A DNA stretch of 64,000 nucleotides from Spirosoma arboris (GCF_009754945.1 NZ_WPIN01000022.1:90681-154680), one strand, 5' to 3'. Numbered from the stretch's first letter, positions 17,818 through 26,684 are shown. Translations and numbers: made by a program. Notes: generated from the letters alone by a model not told the origin.

Positions 17818-18258
17818 TTAGGGAATTGCAGATTGGATCGTTTGAGTGACAATGGGCTTGTGGAACAAGAGCAGAACAGGAAGTAATACTCCAGCGGATA
17901 GGGCCACAACGTTTCCGATTTGATCGATGACCGGAAGCATGTGTAAGTGTTTCAAATGATACAATAAATGGGGAGTATTAAAGGTCAGCAGGCAGATTGC
18001 CGTTGCCCGAACAGACACCAGGCGGGGAGCCAGTAACGTCAGAAAACTGAGTAGGGCAAGTGCCAGAAAGAAACCGCCTACGTCCCGAATCAGGTGTTCA
18101 TTATAGGGGCCATCTACCGCCACCCACACCCGACCTAAACCAGGAAATGAGTCATAGAAACTGTGGGGCATGAACAACGCCCATACGCCCGGAAAAATGT
18201 TCGTCAATCCTAAATAGAGAAGGGTGGCCTGCACCCAACGGACTTGCTTGATTTGCAT
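17818..18258 (-). CDS. Four-helix membrane protein in the ECF41 operon
   Basis: A 146-residue protein with about four membrane segments (roughly 10-30, 55-80, 85-103 and 118-137). The pattern WALFMPHSFYDSFPGLG resembles small DoxX-like or DUF4345/DUF4267-type membrane proteins, but I cannot assign a family with certainty. It is the first gene behind the ECF41-type promoter at 18288-18314 and is followed 13 bases later by the NAD(P)H-binding protein. Confidence 0.65.
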   Translation of the reverse strand: MQIKQVRWVQATLLYLGLTNIFPGVWALFMPHSFYDSFPGLGRVWVAVDGPYNEHLIRDVGGFFLALALLSFLTLLAPRLVSVRATAICLLTFNTPHLLYHLKHLHMLPVIDQIGNVVALSAGVLLPVLLLFHKPIVTQTIQSAIP

Positions 18259-18287
18259 ATGAATGAAATGTTGAAAATCTCACACAA

Positions 18288-18314
18288 GACAAACCAAAGC
18301 CGCGGATTGTGACA
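18288..18314 (-). promoter_or_regulatory. Candidate ECF41-dependent promoter
   Basis: On the minus strand TGTCACA (18314-18308) is followed after 16 bases by TGTC (18291-18288). The published ECF41 consensus is TGTCACA at -35 and CGTC at -10, so this is an exact -35 and a 3-of-4 -10. It lies 29 bases before the start of the membrane protein gene, right next to an ECF41 sigma gene. Confidence 0.72.
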
Positions 18315-18327
18315 GCCTCGCTAAAAT

Positions 18328-19215
18328 TTATTGAAGGTGCGCGAGTTTATCCGGATTACGAACGAAATAAAACCGCCTGATGCCAGCCTCATCAACGTCA
18401 ATAATCATGACTGTAGTCAGCATATGACTATCCTTTTGGCTGAATAATAAGGCCATTTCGCCATTGACCAGAGCAGGTTTAACATCCAACTGACTGTATT
18501 GCTGTCTGACGAGGGAACGCATAAACTGTTCAACGATTGCCGAACCAACGAGTGGTTTGAGCGCGGCAATAACCTTACCACCTCCGTCAGAATAAACCTC
18601 AATGTCGGTTTTGAATAAGTGAATCAGCGGGTCAATATTTCCCGTTTCACTGGCTTCGGCAAAGGCTTCCAGAAGGATCTGCTGTTGTTGAGGATCAATC
18701 GGGAAACGACGATTCGTACCCGAAACTTTTTCCTTGGCCCTATGGTAAAGCTGTCGGCCGTTAGCTTCTGTCGTATCGAAAAGTTTGGCTAATTCAGAAT
18801 ACCCAAAATCGAAACTTTCTTTTAAGATGAAAACGGCACGTTCCAGTGGTGCAAGCTTTTCAAGAAGGAGCATGAATCCGTAGGAGATATCTATTTTGGC
18901 ATCAATAGCGTGGCTATCTGCTAAAATCGGCTCCGGTAACCAGGGTCCTTTGTAGGCTTCCCGTTCTCGTTTCACCTTCTCCAGGTGATTGAGCGCCGTG
19001 TTTATAACACTCTTGGCCAGATAGGCTTTATCATCCAGAATGGTCTCTTCGGGCCGATTCATCCATTTCAGAAACGCTTCCTGTACAATGTCTTCGCTAA
19101 CCATTACCTCCCCGGTCATGCGGTAGGCAATCGAAAATAAAGTGGCCCGATAGGTAGCGACAGCGTCGGATGAAGTCAAGGCTAACGTTAATTTTGGTGC
19201 GCCATCTGATCTCAA
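18328..19215 (-). CDS. ECF41-group sigma factor (SigJ-like) with fused NTF2-like regulatory domain
   Basis: A 295-residue sigma factor with region 2 (TLFSIAYRMTGEVM..EDIVQEAFLKWM), region 4 (LAPLERAVFILKESFDFGY) and a SnoaL/NTF2-like C-terminal extension from about 176. All three hallmark motifs of group ECF41 are present: WLPEP (92-96), DGGGK (210-214) and NPDKL (287-291). In this group the extension controls activity in place of a separate anti-sigma factor. The start is TTG at 19215, which overlaps the stop of the M20 gene in TTGA; no ATG precedes region 2. Translation is thus probably coupled to the M20 hydrolase. Confidence 0.92.
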   Translation of the reverse strand: MRSDGAPKLTLALTSSDAVATYRATLFSIAYRMTGEVMVSEDIVQEAFLKWMNRPEETILDDKAYLAKSVINTALNHLEKVKREREAYKGPWLPEPILADSHAIDAKIDISYGFMLLLEKLAPLERAVFILKESFDFGYSELAKLFDTTEANGRQLYHRAKEKVSGTNRRFPIDPQQQQILLEAFAEASETGNIDPLIHLFKTDIEVYSDGGGKVIAALKPLVGSAIVEQFMRSLVRQQYSQLDVKPALVNGEMALLFSQKDSHMLTTVMIIDVDEAGIRRFYFVRNPDKLAHLQ

Positions 19216-20366
19216 TTGTGATGACTCATGATCAACTCTAAAAATAATTGTGCAGCTGGCTCAATCAGCTTATCATTGAAATCGTAATCGTCGTTGTGCA
19301 GGGCAGGCGAGTCTTCACCATTACCAATACCAAACATCGCACCCGGATAATGCTGGGTAAAAAGCCCAAAATCTTCACCCCATTTGAACGGTTCCTGTTT
19401 GTCGACAAAGTCATAGCCTAGCTTCTGCGCACTTTGCCTGATTTGGATAAAAGCCTCAGTATCATTTTCGTTCGCAACGAACGCTTCGGTGTAGCTGGTT
19501 TGTATAGCAATGCCACTCTCAGCCGAAAGCGTTGATAGTAAGGTCAATAACTGAGCCGTTAGTGCTATCATGCGTTTGGCATTTCGGGTTCGAAGCGTTA
19601 AATGAACCTCACCGTAACCAGCCGATATACCGTAGGATTTTTCGCCCATTGTCGTGTATACCGGCGTTATCAGTGCGAACCCGTCAGACTGAGGATTAGG
19701 ATTCTGTATTTGTTTCGTTCGTACCATGAAATCCGCCATAACGTAGGCGGGATTGAGTCCTTTTTCGGGTTCGGCCGAATGCGAGACTTTGCCTGTAAAG
19801 GATACAATGATGCTTAGAACCGACGAGGTAAATGAACCCGGTTTGCACACAATGGTGCCTAGTTTGAAGCCGGGTAAATTATGCAACGCAAAAGCCCGAT
19901 CGGGGCAAACAGTTGCAAAGAGGGGATCATTTAAAACCGCTTCCGCACCTTTGCCGGTTTCTTCGGCAGGCTGAAAAAGCAAATACACCCGACCAGTCGA
20001 AACAGGATTTTCGACTAACAAAGACGCTAGTCGAGCCAGGATTGCCGTGTGACCATCATGCCCACATTTGTGCGAAACGCCTTCAGTCTGGGATCTATAG
20101 TCAAATGTATTGACCTCTTGCATGGGTAGCGCATCGATATCCGCCCGGATTAATGTGACGGGCCCTTCCGCATTCGTTCCATATTGCAGCAACAAGCCCG
20201 TACCACCCACCTCGCTGATCGCAACCGGATTAAACTGACTGACAAAAGCTTTGATCCGTTTCTGGGTTTCAACTTCCTGACCCGAAACTTCAGGAAACCG
20301 GTGAAGTTCGTGCCTGAATTGACTAAATAAGTTGGTATAAGCGACGGTCATCTGTTGGGCATACAA
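19212..20366 (-). CDS. M20 family metal-dependent amidohydrolase
   Basis: A 384-residue enzyme of the M20D group (IAA-amino acid hydrolase, hippurate hydrolase, N-acyl amino acid amidohydrolase). It has RHELHRFPE near the start, the metal ligands C101 and H103 in HKCGHDGH, the E135-E136 pair in QPAEETGKG, and ALHNLPG. No signal peptide is evident, so it acts in the cytoplasm. A second ATG at 20351 is equally possible. Its stop overlaps the TTG start of the ECF41 sigma gene, so a physiological link is likely but unknown. Confidence 0.88.
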   Translation of the reverse strand: MYAQQMTVAYTNLFSQFRHELHRFPEVSGQEVETQKRIKAFVSQFNPVAISEVGGTGLLLQYGTNAEGPVTLIRADIDALPMQEVNTFDYRSQTEGVSHKCGHDGHTAILARLASLLVENPVSTGRVYLLFQPAEETGKGAEAVLNDPLFATVCPDRAFALHNLPGFKLGTIVCKPGSFTSSVLSIIVSFTGKVSHSAEPEKGLNPAYVMADFMVRTKQIQNPNPQSDGFALITPVYTTMGEKSYGISAGYGEVHLTLRTRNAKRMIALTAQLLTLLSTLSAESGIAIQTSYTEAFVANENDTEAFIQIRQSAQKLGYDFVDKQEPFKWGEDFGLFTQHYPGAMFGIGNGEDSPALHNDDYDFNDKLIEPAAQLFLELIMSHHN

Positions 20367-20378
20367 AGGCGCGTACTA

Positions 20379-20582
20379 TTACATTTTCAACCATTCCCGA
20401 AAACTGGTTGGCTGGCGATCAATGCAGCTATAATAGGCTGCCAGAATACTGTTGAGTATAAGGCAAATAAGGACGGTTACCACCTGGCCCCGGCTGCTTT
20501 TCATCGGAATAACCATGGCGAACATAACACCCCAAACAATCACCATCAAGCTGCCAACTACTATTTTCTTGAATTTCGCCAT
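20379..20582 (-). CDS. Small two-helix membrane protein
   Basis: A 67-residue protein from the ATG at 20582: AKFKKIVVGSLMVIVWGVMF then a short loop and a second hydrophobic segment (about 38-54), ending in a charged tail. No family is recognised. It ends 12 bases before the M20 gene start on the same strand, so it may lead that operon. An upstream ATG at 20600 would add six residues. Confidence 0.5.
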   Translation of the reverse strand: MAKFKKIVVGSLMVIVWGVMFAMVIPMKSSRGQVVTVLICLILNSILAAYYSCIDRQPTSFREWLKM

Positions 20583-20639
20583 ACCGGTGATGAGTTGCAT
20601 GAAAGTAGTTATTTCTGGGAAAATTAACCTGAACCTTAC

Positions 20640-21407
20640 CTACTTCGTTGCGACATAAAAGAAATCCAGACTTCCGGCGGGGTCGTTGCTGACGAGGTAG
20701 TCGGTGTAGTTAATTTGCGCGGCTAGTCCATCGGCTTGCAGAAGTCGGTTTCGGTTAAGGCGATTCATGAGATCGTAAGGAACCTGAAGTAATCGCCGGG
20801 GAAGTCGGTATTGCAGATTGAAAATATCGAAGCGTGTCAACTTTTTGACAGACTCTTTATTCTGCTCATAATACGTCATCACCTTATCATTGCCGTGAAT
20901 ACCCCGCGTTTCAACTTTTGGAAAATACTTGGCCATCAGTGATTTTAATCCGTCGGCATAGTATTCCCGAACGTGCCATGGATTGCGTGTGAGCGAGAAG
21001 GTTTTATTCACCGTCGTCAGCAACAGTTTGCCGCCCGGTTTCAACACACGATGAGCTTCTTTGATAAATAAATCATCGTTTTCGATATGTTCGATCACCT
21101 GAAACGTTACGATATAATCGAACGTATTGTCTGCAAGCGTACTGAGTGGAGGGATATTGGCAGAGATGAACGTAGAGGTAGGATATTCGGCCTGAAGTGC
21201 CTTGATTAACTCCTCGTTTTTATCGATACCCATATAGTGTTTAGCGGCTTTGGTCAATAACTCTAGCCCCCGGCCCCAGCCGCAGCCGATTTCGAGTACG
21301 TTCCCGCCGACTATAGCAGCTGCTTCTACATAGGGAAACAGTAGTCGCTGATGGACAGGATTATCGGATGCGATTTCGGCTGAGGTAATTTCTGTGGTTT
21401 TATACAT
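20640..21407 (-). CDS. Class I SAM-dependent methyltransferase
   Basis: A 255-residue Rossmann-fold methyltransferase. Motif I is VLEIGCGWGRGLELL (about 36-50). DNTFDYIVTFQVIEHIEND and HRVLKPGGKLLLTT are the usual later motifs of the Methyltransf_11/25 group. The substrate is not evident. Such enzymes methylate quinones, lipids, glycans or small metabolites. It stands alone, divergent from the GWxTD lipoprotein gene. Confidence 0.82.
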   Translation of the reverse strand: MYKTTEITSAEIASDNPVHQRLLFPYVEAAAIVGGNVLEIGCGWGRGLELLTKAAKHYMGIDKNEELIKALQAEYPTSTFISANIPPLSTLADNTFDYIVTFQVIEHIENDDLFIKEAHRVLKPGGKLLLTTVNKTFSLTRNPWHVREYYADGLKSLMAKYFPKVETRGIHGNDKVMTYYEQNKESVKKLTRFDIFNLQYRLPRRLLQVPYDLMNRLNRNRLLQADGLAAQINYTDYLVSNDPAGSLDFFYVATK

Positions 21408-21661
21408 AGCTTGTTCGGGACGCTAGCTGTAGCATATAGTTAACGTCTTTGTTGCAAATCAATCTGTAAAATTACTCTTTTGTGTAAGCAAAGAAAAATG
21501 AAGCGGATTCATAAGTCGAACCAGCCTGTTTTTTCGTTATCAATAAACTAGTTCAACGAAAGAATTACCTTTAGAACCAGACGCATAAACGGAGCCGTCG
21601 TTGCGGTTGTCAAAAATCGCGAAAGCGACCCGGATTATGTGTCTGAAATGTACCGTTGATT

Positions 21662-23101
21662 ATGCGCATTCTGTCTGCCCTACTTATTATTACCATGCTG
21701 TCTGCCTGCTCAAGCAACAAAAAAACACAGCAGGCTAAAGTCAATGCGGCCTATGATGCCCGCACAGAAGCTCAACGCAATCAGGCCAGCCGCCCAAGTA
21801 CTCCTCGTGCCGACGATGGCCAGCGTACGACAATAGCAACGCCAACCGAGTCAAGGCCAGCTACAACTCAGGCTCCAGCGCCTGCGAAAGCGAATGAGGG
21901 TCCAGCTATTGGGACAGGACCAGCCATGTCGACAAAAGGGGGCGAATGGGTTGTCACCTCGATCAAAGGGAAGTTTCTGGCCATCGATACATCCAATGTG
22001 CGGATTTATATGGACCTGACAGCTAAAACACCCACGGGCGAAGCGGTTCTGAATCCAGTTGATTTTACCGAACATTTCCTGATTGCCTACGTCATGTATC
22101 CCGATTATAACAACCGCGAACGGTTGGGTTACGGAACAGTGCCGTTGACGATTCAAAATGTAGGCCATGATGGCGATCATCTAACCCTAACATTTGACAT
22201 AAAACGGCCTAAGGGAGCCGCAAATGCCGTTCTGCTTACTGAAATTACCGAAACCAACAGCGGCACTAAAGCTAGGAATGACCTGTCATTACGGTTTAGC
22301 GCATCTAAACTAAGTGATCGGTTTACCTTGTTTAGCAAGGACAGCAAACAGCCACAACTGCGTAATTATGTGAACGTTGGCGATACAGTCATTATTCGCG
22401 ATGTGAACGGGACGAGTAAAACTCTATTTGGGGTTCGTTACCGACATGATTTCGATGCTGCTTCGTCGCCAATGAACACATCGCCCCGCCCGGCGTCTAA
22501 ATCGCTGACGATAGATTCTACGTTAAATATTACAACCAATCAGCCGTTTGTAATGCCTCACGAGGGACTGTATTACTTTGTCGAAGATACGACCGATGCA
22601 TCGGGTATTGGGTTAGTAGTCGCCGACAAACGATTCCCGAAATTGACACGCCCGTCGAAACTCATCAAGCCCGTGTTGTACATGAGCACCAGTAGCGAAA
22701 TTGGCGAGTTAAATCAGGCGCAGGATGTTAAGAAAGCCTTCGACCGGTACTGGCTGAGTATGATGTCGGGAAATGAAGACGTAGCCCGAAAGACGCTCAA
22801 AGCGTATTTCGATCGCGTTGAAGAAGCCAATCGGTTGTTTACAACCTACAAGGAAGGTTGGAAAACCGATAAGGGGATGATTTATATTGTGCTGGGTGCA
22901 CCCGATCGTGTACAGCGGAACCGGGAGCGCGAAGTGTGGGTTTATAATCGCCGGGCCAATGTCTCGGAGGTTAATTTTACATTCACAAAGAAACCGAATC
23001 AATTTGTCGAAGACCATTACGAACTGGTACGCTATATTGAGTATCAGCCAATTTGGTATCCGATAGTCGAAGCATGGAGAACCGGCACAATCCGCGAGTA
23101 A
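21662..23101 (+). CDS. GWxTD domain lipoprotein
   Basis: A protein of about 479 residues. The ATG at 21662 gives a lipoprotein signal ending in LSAC (C16), followed by a low-complexity Thr/Pro/Ala linker to about residue 80. The C-terminal domain contains the naming motif GWKTDKGMIYIVLGAPD, then REREVWVY. GWxTD proteins are found in Bacteroidota and Acidobacteriota and have no established role. An in-frame TTG at 21656 is less likely. Its last 28 bases overlap the rlmB start, so the two genes are coupled. Confidence 0.85.
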   Translation: MRILSALLIITMLSACSSNKKTQQAKVNAAYDARTEAQRNQASRPSTPRADDGQRTTIATPTESRPATTQAPAPAKANEGPAIGTGPAMSTKGGEWVVTSIKGKFLAIDTSNVRIYMDLTAKTPTGEAVLNPVDFTEHFLIAYVMYPDYNNRERLGYGTVPLTIQNVGHDGDHLTLTFDIKRPKGAANAVLLTEITETNSGTKARNDLSLRFSASKLSDRFTLFSKDSKQPQLRNYVNVGDTVIIRDVNGTSKTLFGVRYRHDFDAASSPMNTSPRPASKSLTIDSTLNITTNQPFVMPHEGLYYFVEDTTDASGIGLVVADKRFPKLTRPSKLIKPVLYMSTSSEIGELNQAQDVKKAFDRYWLSMMSGNEDVARKTLKAYFDRVEEANRLFTTYKEGWKTDKGMIYIVLGAPDRVQRNREREVWVYNRRANVSEVNFTFTKKPNQFVEDHYELVRYIEYQPIWYPIVEAWRTGTIRE

Positions 23102-23901
23102 ATCGCCCTAATCATAATCGAACGAATAAGTCCCGTCCCCAGTTTCGTCCCGAACCCGACGAGATGGTGTTTGGTATTCAATCTGTTATCGAGACCTTAA
23201 AGTCTGACCAACAGATTGATAAACTGTACATGGATAAGGAGTTGAGTAATCCTGATATCCAGAATCTGGCTTTCCAGAAACGCGTTACGATTCAGCGTGT
23301 ACCGGCCGAACGGCTTGATCGGTTTACCCGAAAAAATCACCAGGGAGTTGTCTGCCTGATTGCTCAGGTACAATACGTTAAGTTGTCTAACGTAATTGCC
23401 GATGTGTTTGAGCGGGGAGAACAGCCGTTTTTTCTACTACTCGATCGCATCACCGACGTTCGGAACTTTGGGGCCATTGCCCGCACCGCCGAATGTACGG
23501 GCATTCAGTGCATCGTAATTCCGGGCCGGGGCGCTGCTGCTATTAATTCCGACGCCATGAAAACGTCGTCGGGTGCATTGAATCATATTTCGGTTTGTCG
23601 TGAGCCAGATCTGACCGAGACCGTAAAATACCTTCAGGCATCGGGCATTACGGTTGTGGCCTGTACCGAAAAATCGAGCCGCGATCTTTATGAGCGAAAC
23701 ACGGATCTAACCGGCCCTATTGCCATTATTATGGGGTCTGAAGAAGATGGAATATCGCCCGAATTGCTCCGCATAGTCGATACCCATGTTAAGATTCCGC
23801 TTCTGGGATCGGTTGGTTCATTAAACGTATCTGTAGCCACAGGTGTGGTGCTCTACGAAGCAGTCCGCCAGCGAAGTTTGACAATTGACGTTGTCGAATA
23901 A
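23074..23901 (+). CDS. rlmB: 23S rRNA (guanosine-2'-O-)-methyltransferase RlmB
   Basis: A 275-residue SpoU/TrmH-family enzyme. A positively charged N-terminal tail leads to the substrate-binding domain (FGIQSVIETLKS..) and the knotted catalytic domain: DVRNFGAIARTAE (motif 1), IAIIMGSEEDGISPELL (motif 2) and GSVGSLNVSVATGVVLYE (motif 3). RlmB methylates G2251 of 23S rRNA in the peptidyl transferase region. The ATG at 23074 (MENRHNPR) overlaps the GWxTD gene by 28 bases; an earlier TTG at 23053 is less likely. TrmH-type tRNA enzymes are the main alternative. Confidence 0.85.
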   Translation: MENRHNPRVNRPNHNRTNKSRPQFRPEPDEMVFGIQSVIETLKSDQQIDKLYMDKELSNPDIQNLAFQKRVTIQRVPAERLDRFTRKNHQGVVCLIAQVQYVKLSNVIADVFERGEQPFFLLLDRITDVRNFGAIARTAECTGIQCIVIPGRGAAAINSDAMKTSSGALNHISVCREPDLTETVKYLQASGITVVACTEKSSRDLYERNTDLTGPIAIIMGSEEDGISPELLRIVDTHVKIPLLGSVGSLNVSVATGVVLYEAVRQRSLTIDVVE

Positions 23902-23931
23902 TTGAATCGGGTTAAGCCTGCTAGTACCAGT

Positions 23932-24525
23932 CTACTGTTTTTTCAAAATTCCACGGTCCACGCTATCATTTAGTAGTTGCTCTGCATACTGCCAAATGGT
24001 AGCGGACCCATTTTTGATAACCTGTTTCTTTTTATAAACTTTAGCGAAGTCGACACCAAATTCCTGCCATGTACCACCATTGTTCGATACGTTTTGAAGC
24101 AACGGTTCTAATCGATCCATAGCTCTGGCGAACATTGCCTCATCGGTTTTACTTTCTTCAAATTCTTCCCAGATAGCAATAAATTCTTCCGCCTGTTCTG
24201 CGGGCAACAGACCGAAAATTCGTTCGGCAGCCAGCCGTTCTTCAGCCGTGTTGTCATGGCTTTTTTGCGTATCATAGATAAAGGTGTCTCCGGCATCTAT
24301 CTCAACGATGTCATGAATCAACAACATCTTCAACACTTTCAGCAGATCGACGGGAGCATTCGCATGTTGCACCAGAACGATAGCCATCATCGCTAAATGC
24401 CAGCTGTGTTCCGCGTCATTTTCGTTTCTGTCGCTGTTAAATAGCTTGGTCTTCCGTTGAATGTATTTGATCTTATCAATCTCTTTGAGAAATTCGATTT
24501 GCTTTATTAACTGATCGGGCTGCAT
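23932..24525 (-). CDS. HD domain phosphohydrolase (YfbR/HDDC2-like)
   Basis: A 197-residue HD-fold metal enzyme. The ligands are H40 (in DAEHSWHLAMM), H71-D72 (LLIHDIVEIDAGD) and a later aspartate. This pattern fits the 5'-deoxynucleotidase YfbR/HDDC2 group, which removes phosphate from nucleoside monophosphates. It is divergent from the nucleoside hydrolase, so both genes may serve nucleotide salvage, though that pairing is inferred. Confidence 0.8.
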   Translation of the reverse strand: MQPDQLIKQIEFLKEIDKIKYIQRKTKLFNSDRNENDAEHSWHLAMMAIVLVQHANAPVDLLKVLKMLLIHDIVEIDAGDTFIYDTQKSHDNTAEERLAAERIFGLLPAEQAEEFIAIWEEFEESKTDEAMFARAMDRLEPLLQNVSNNGGTWQEFGVDFAKVYKKKQVIKNGSATIWQYAEQLLNDSVDRGILKKQ

Positions 24526-24703
24526 GATTTAACTGATTAGAAAGCTTTTCAGGCCGAATTTATTGGTTTATTTCTGTTGGCATAAAGCTAGTTGTTTTAC
24601 CCGTAGTTGAGAAATGTAGTCCGAAAAATGAATCCTACTAGTAACCTTGTTCATCGTTTCTTCGGAACGTATTGTCTTGAAGTGAATTTAATTTTCCAAA
24701 TCC

Positions 24704-24800
24704 TATACGGCCAGAACACTTGCTTCTCCAACAAGGAGGCCGTATACTGCTGCTAAATTCAGTGCCCCGATTATCAACAGTAGTTACTGCCAACCGGGGC
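24704..24800 (+). promoter_or_regulatory. Structured leader upstream of the nucleoside hydrolase
   Basis: Two inverted repeats stand in line: TATACGGCC/GGCCGTATA (24704-24712 and 24738-24746, perfect) and GCCCCG/CGGGGC (24764-24769 and 24795-24800). The second ends 22 bases before the start codon. They could be operators or leader RNA hairpins. No known riboswitch class is recognised. Confidence 0.4.
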
Positions 24801-24822
24801 TCTCCTTAAACGGTCAATTCCA

Positions 24823-25752
24823 ATGCCCAAACTTATTTTAATGGATCACGACGGCGCAATTGATGATTTGTTGTCGCAATTGCTCGTACTTACCATGCCC
24901 GATACCGAACTGATCGGCATTACGGTCACGCCCGCTGATTGTTACATTGAACCTGCTCTCGAATCGACTTATAAGCTGCTCCAATTGATGGGGCAGGAAC
25001 AGGTTGCGTTGGGACGAGGTGATTATTACGGCATCAATGCGTTTCCGAACGAGTGGCGCGCACGGCCGGAGATCATCAATGCCCTGCCTATGCTGATCAA
25101 TCTGCCAAAATCGCCTGATCCATACGCATACCTGAGTGCGCCCGAATTAATCATTGACAAGCTCTCATCGGCCACTCAAAACGTAACGATTTTGATGACC
25201 GGTCCTTGCTCCAATCTGGTTCTGGCTCTTGAGAAAGCACCAGAGTTAAAAGCTAAAATTGATGAAATCGTTTGGATGGCCGGTGCATTCAGAACGAACG
25301 GCAACGTGCAGACTTTCCAGCATGACGGCAGTGCTGAATGGAATGTATTCTGGGACCCGATCAGCTCACAGAAGTTAGTCTCGTATGAACTACCATTAAC
25401 CCTGATTCCACTGGATGTAACGAATCATGTACCCGTTACGAAGAAATTTCTCTCCACCCTGGCCACACAGATTGACTATAAGCTATCCAACTTGACGGGT
25501 CAACTCTGGGCACTCACGCTCGATACAATTCCAAGTTATCACTACACCTATTTCATGTGGGATCTCCTGGCAACCAGCTACTTGGCCATACCCGAACAAT
25601 TCACTACAGAGATCGTAAAAGCGAACGTAAGCACTCGCCCACCCAATGCCGGGCAAACCTATCTGGACTCAACCGGCTACGAATTAAAAATAGCGACCGA
25701 TGTCAATGTGGACTATTTTTATGAGTATATGCTGGGGCAGTATAAGCAGTAA
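24823..25752 (+). CDS. Nucleoside hydrolase (inosine/uridine-preferring type)
   Basis: A 309-residue enzyme that cleaves the N-glycosidic bond of ribonucleosides. The N-terminal calcium site is DHDGAIDD (8-15), a small variation on DxDxGxDD. VTILMTGPCSNLVLALE and EIVWMAGAFRTNGNV follow as usual. No signal peptide is present. The leader contains two inverted repeats that may control expression. Function fits nucleoside salvage together with the divergent HD phosphohydrolase. Confidence 0.88.
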   Translation: MPKLILMDHDGAIDDLLSQLLVLTMPDTELIGITVTPADCYIEPALESTYKLLQLMGQEQVALGRGDYYGINAFPNEWRARPEIINALPMLINLPKSPDPYAYLSAPELIIDKLSSATQNVTILMTGPCSNLVLALEKAPELKAKIDEIVWMAGAFRTNGNVQTFQHDGSAEWNVFWDPISSQKLVSYELPLTLIPLDVTNHVPVTKKFLSTLATQIDYKLSNLTGQLWALTLDTIPSYHYTYFMWDLLATSYLAIPEQFTTEIVKANVSTRPPNAGQTYLDSTGYELKIATDVNVDYFYEYMLGQYKQ

Positions 25753-25804
25753 ACGAAAATATCCTGTGTCGCACTTTGTTACGGGCCAAGCTAATTGTAC
25801 ACTC

Positions 25805-25948
25805 ATGACTTACCTCCAGCTGAATCAGAAATATCAGACTTTACCACCTGTCTATCAAGCGGAAGTAGCCGACTTGGTTGATTTTCTGACTGCTCGGAAA
25901 GCAACTGATAAGCCCCTTGCATCCTGTCATTGGAAGCCAGGCTTATAA
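25805..25948 (+). CDS. Short DUF2281-like antitoxin-type protein, probably truncated
   Basis: A 47-residue frame: TYLQLNQKYQTLPPVYQAEV then ADLVDFLTARK. This matches the helical core (LPxxxQxEVxDFVDFL) of DUF2281, seen in VapB-like antitoxins. Typical members are about 65-75 residues, so the C-terminus, which would bind a toxin, seems lost. No toxin gene follows on this strand. It may be a relic. Confidence 0.45.
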   Translation: MTYLQLNQKYQTLPPVYQAEVADLVDFLTARKATDKPLASCHWKPGL

Positions 25949-25968
25949 AAAGCTAAATCTGCCTGATA

Positions 25969-26151
25969 TTACTCCTTCTCAATACCCTCAGTCTGAGCGA
26001 TTTTTTTTTGACGTTTTTTCAAGCCTTTTATATTCTTGTCTGATTGCTTTTTCTTGTCTGTAGCAATCCATTGGCTAATCAAAGCGAAATCTTCGCTCGA
26101 CAATTGTCGGCCTGACGTATAGAAATCAATAGTCTTCGGCTCTTTTATCAT
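25969..26151 (-). CDS. Small charged hypothetical protein paired with the GNAT-like gene
   Basis: A 60-residue protein with a lysine-rich C-terminal half (DKKKQSDKNIKGLKKRQKK). It starts 9 bases after the stop of the frameshifted GNAT-like gene on the same strand. I know of similar gene pairs in Bacteroidota only as hypothetical proteins; a toxin-antitoxin link is a guess from size and spacing. Confidence 0.5.
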   Translation of the reverse strand: MIKEPKTIDFYTSGRQLSSEDFALISQWIATDKKKQSDKNIKGLKKRQKKIAQTEGIEKE

Positions 26152-26160
26152 AGCAGTAAA

Positions 26161-26684
26161 TTACGAGTTTTCTGGGAAATATTGATTGACAAGTTTGTGG
26201 GCGGCTTTCGTATCAATCGCCATTATATTACCAAACAGTACGTATGCTCCCAATGATTTCTGGTAGTGCTCCTTCAATTTTGTCTTGCTTTCAAAAGAGA
26301 CGTAACCAGCATAGCCCTTGTCAAAAGAAAGCTTACAAGCGAACGCAACAAGGTTTCCGGGCACACCTAAATAAAGTTTGTCAGCACCACGGTTGAATTT
26401 ACTACTCTCGATAAGAGCCATAAAATATGGTCACCTCTGTCCTGAATACTTATAAGCCCCTGAATGATGCGGCTATTTTCCTCTATAACAAGTTTATAAA
26501 TAGTTTTGTCCACTTGTTTAGCTTCGGATTTCCAATTAAACAGCCATGCGGATTTCTTTACCCGTTTCAGGTCATCTGAAGTTAACTCAAGAATTTCTGT
26601 TTTAAAACTGTCGCCTGAAATGGCATTTTCTATCGAGCGAGTAAGCTTGTCGATTTTAATATCAAATGTGCGTGGGTTTGCCAT
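26161..26684 (-). pseudogene. GNAT-like protein split by a frameshift
   Basis: Two overlapping frames join into one protein of about 174 residues. The first (from 26684) runs MANPRTFDIKIDKL to ISIQDRGDHI; the second (ending at 26161) begins MALIESSKFNRGADKLYLGV. The break is at a run of four T (minus strand, near 26414); one more T would restore HIFMALIES. The second part has the GNAT-like core GNLVAFACKLSFDKGYAGYV, where an acetyl-CoA loop would lie. It is either a real pseudogene or a homopolymer sequencing error. The 60-residue gene follows in the same direction. Confidence 0.65.
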
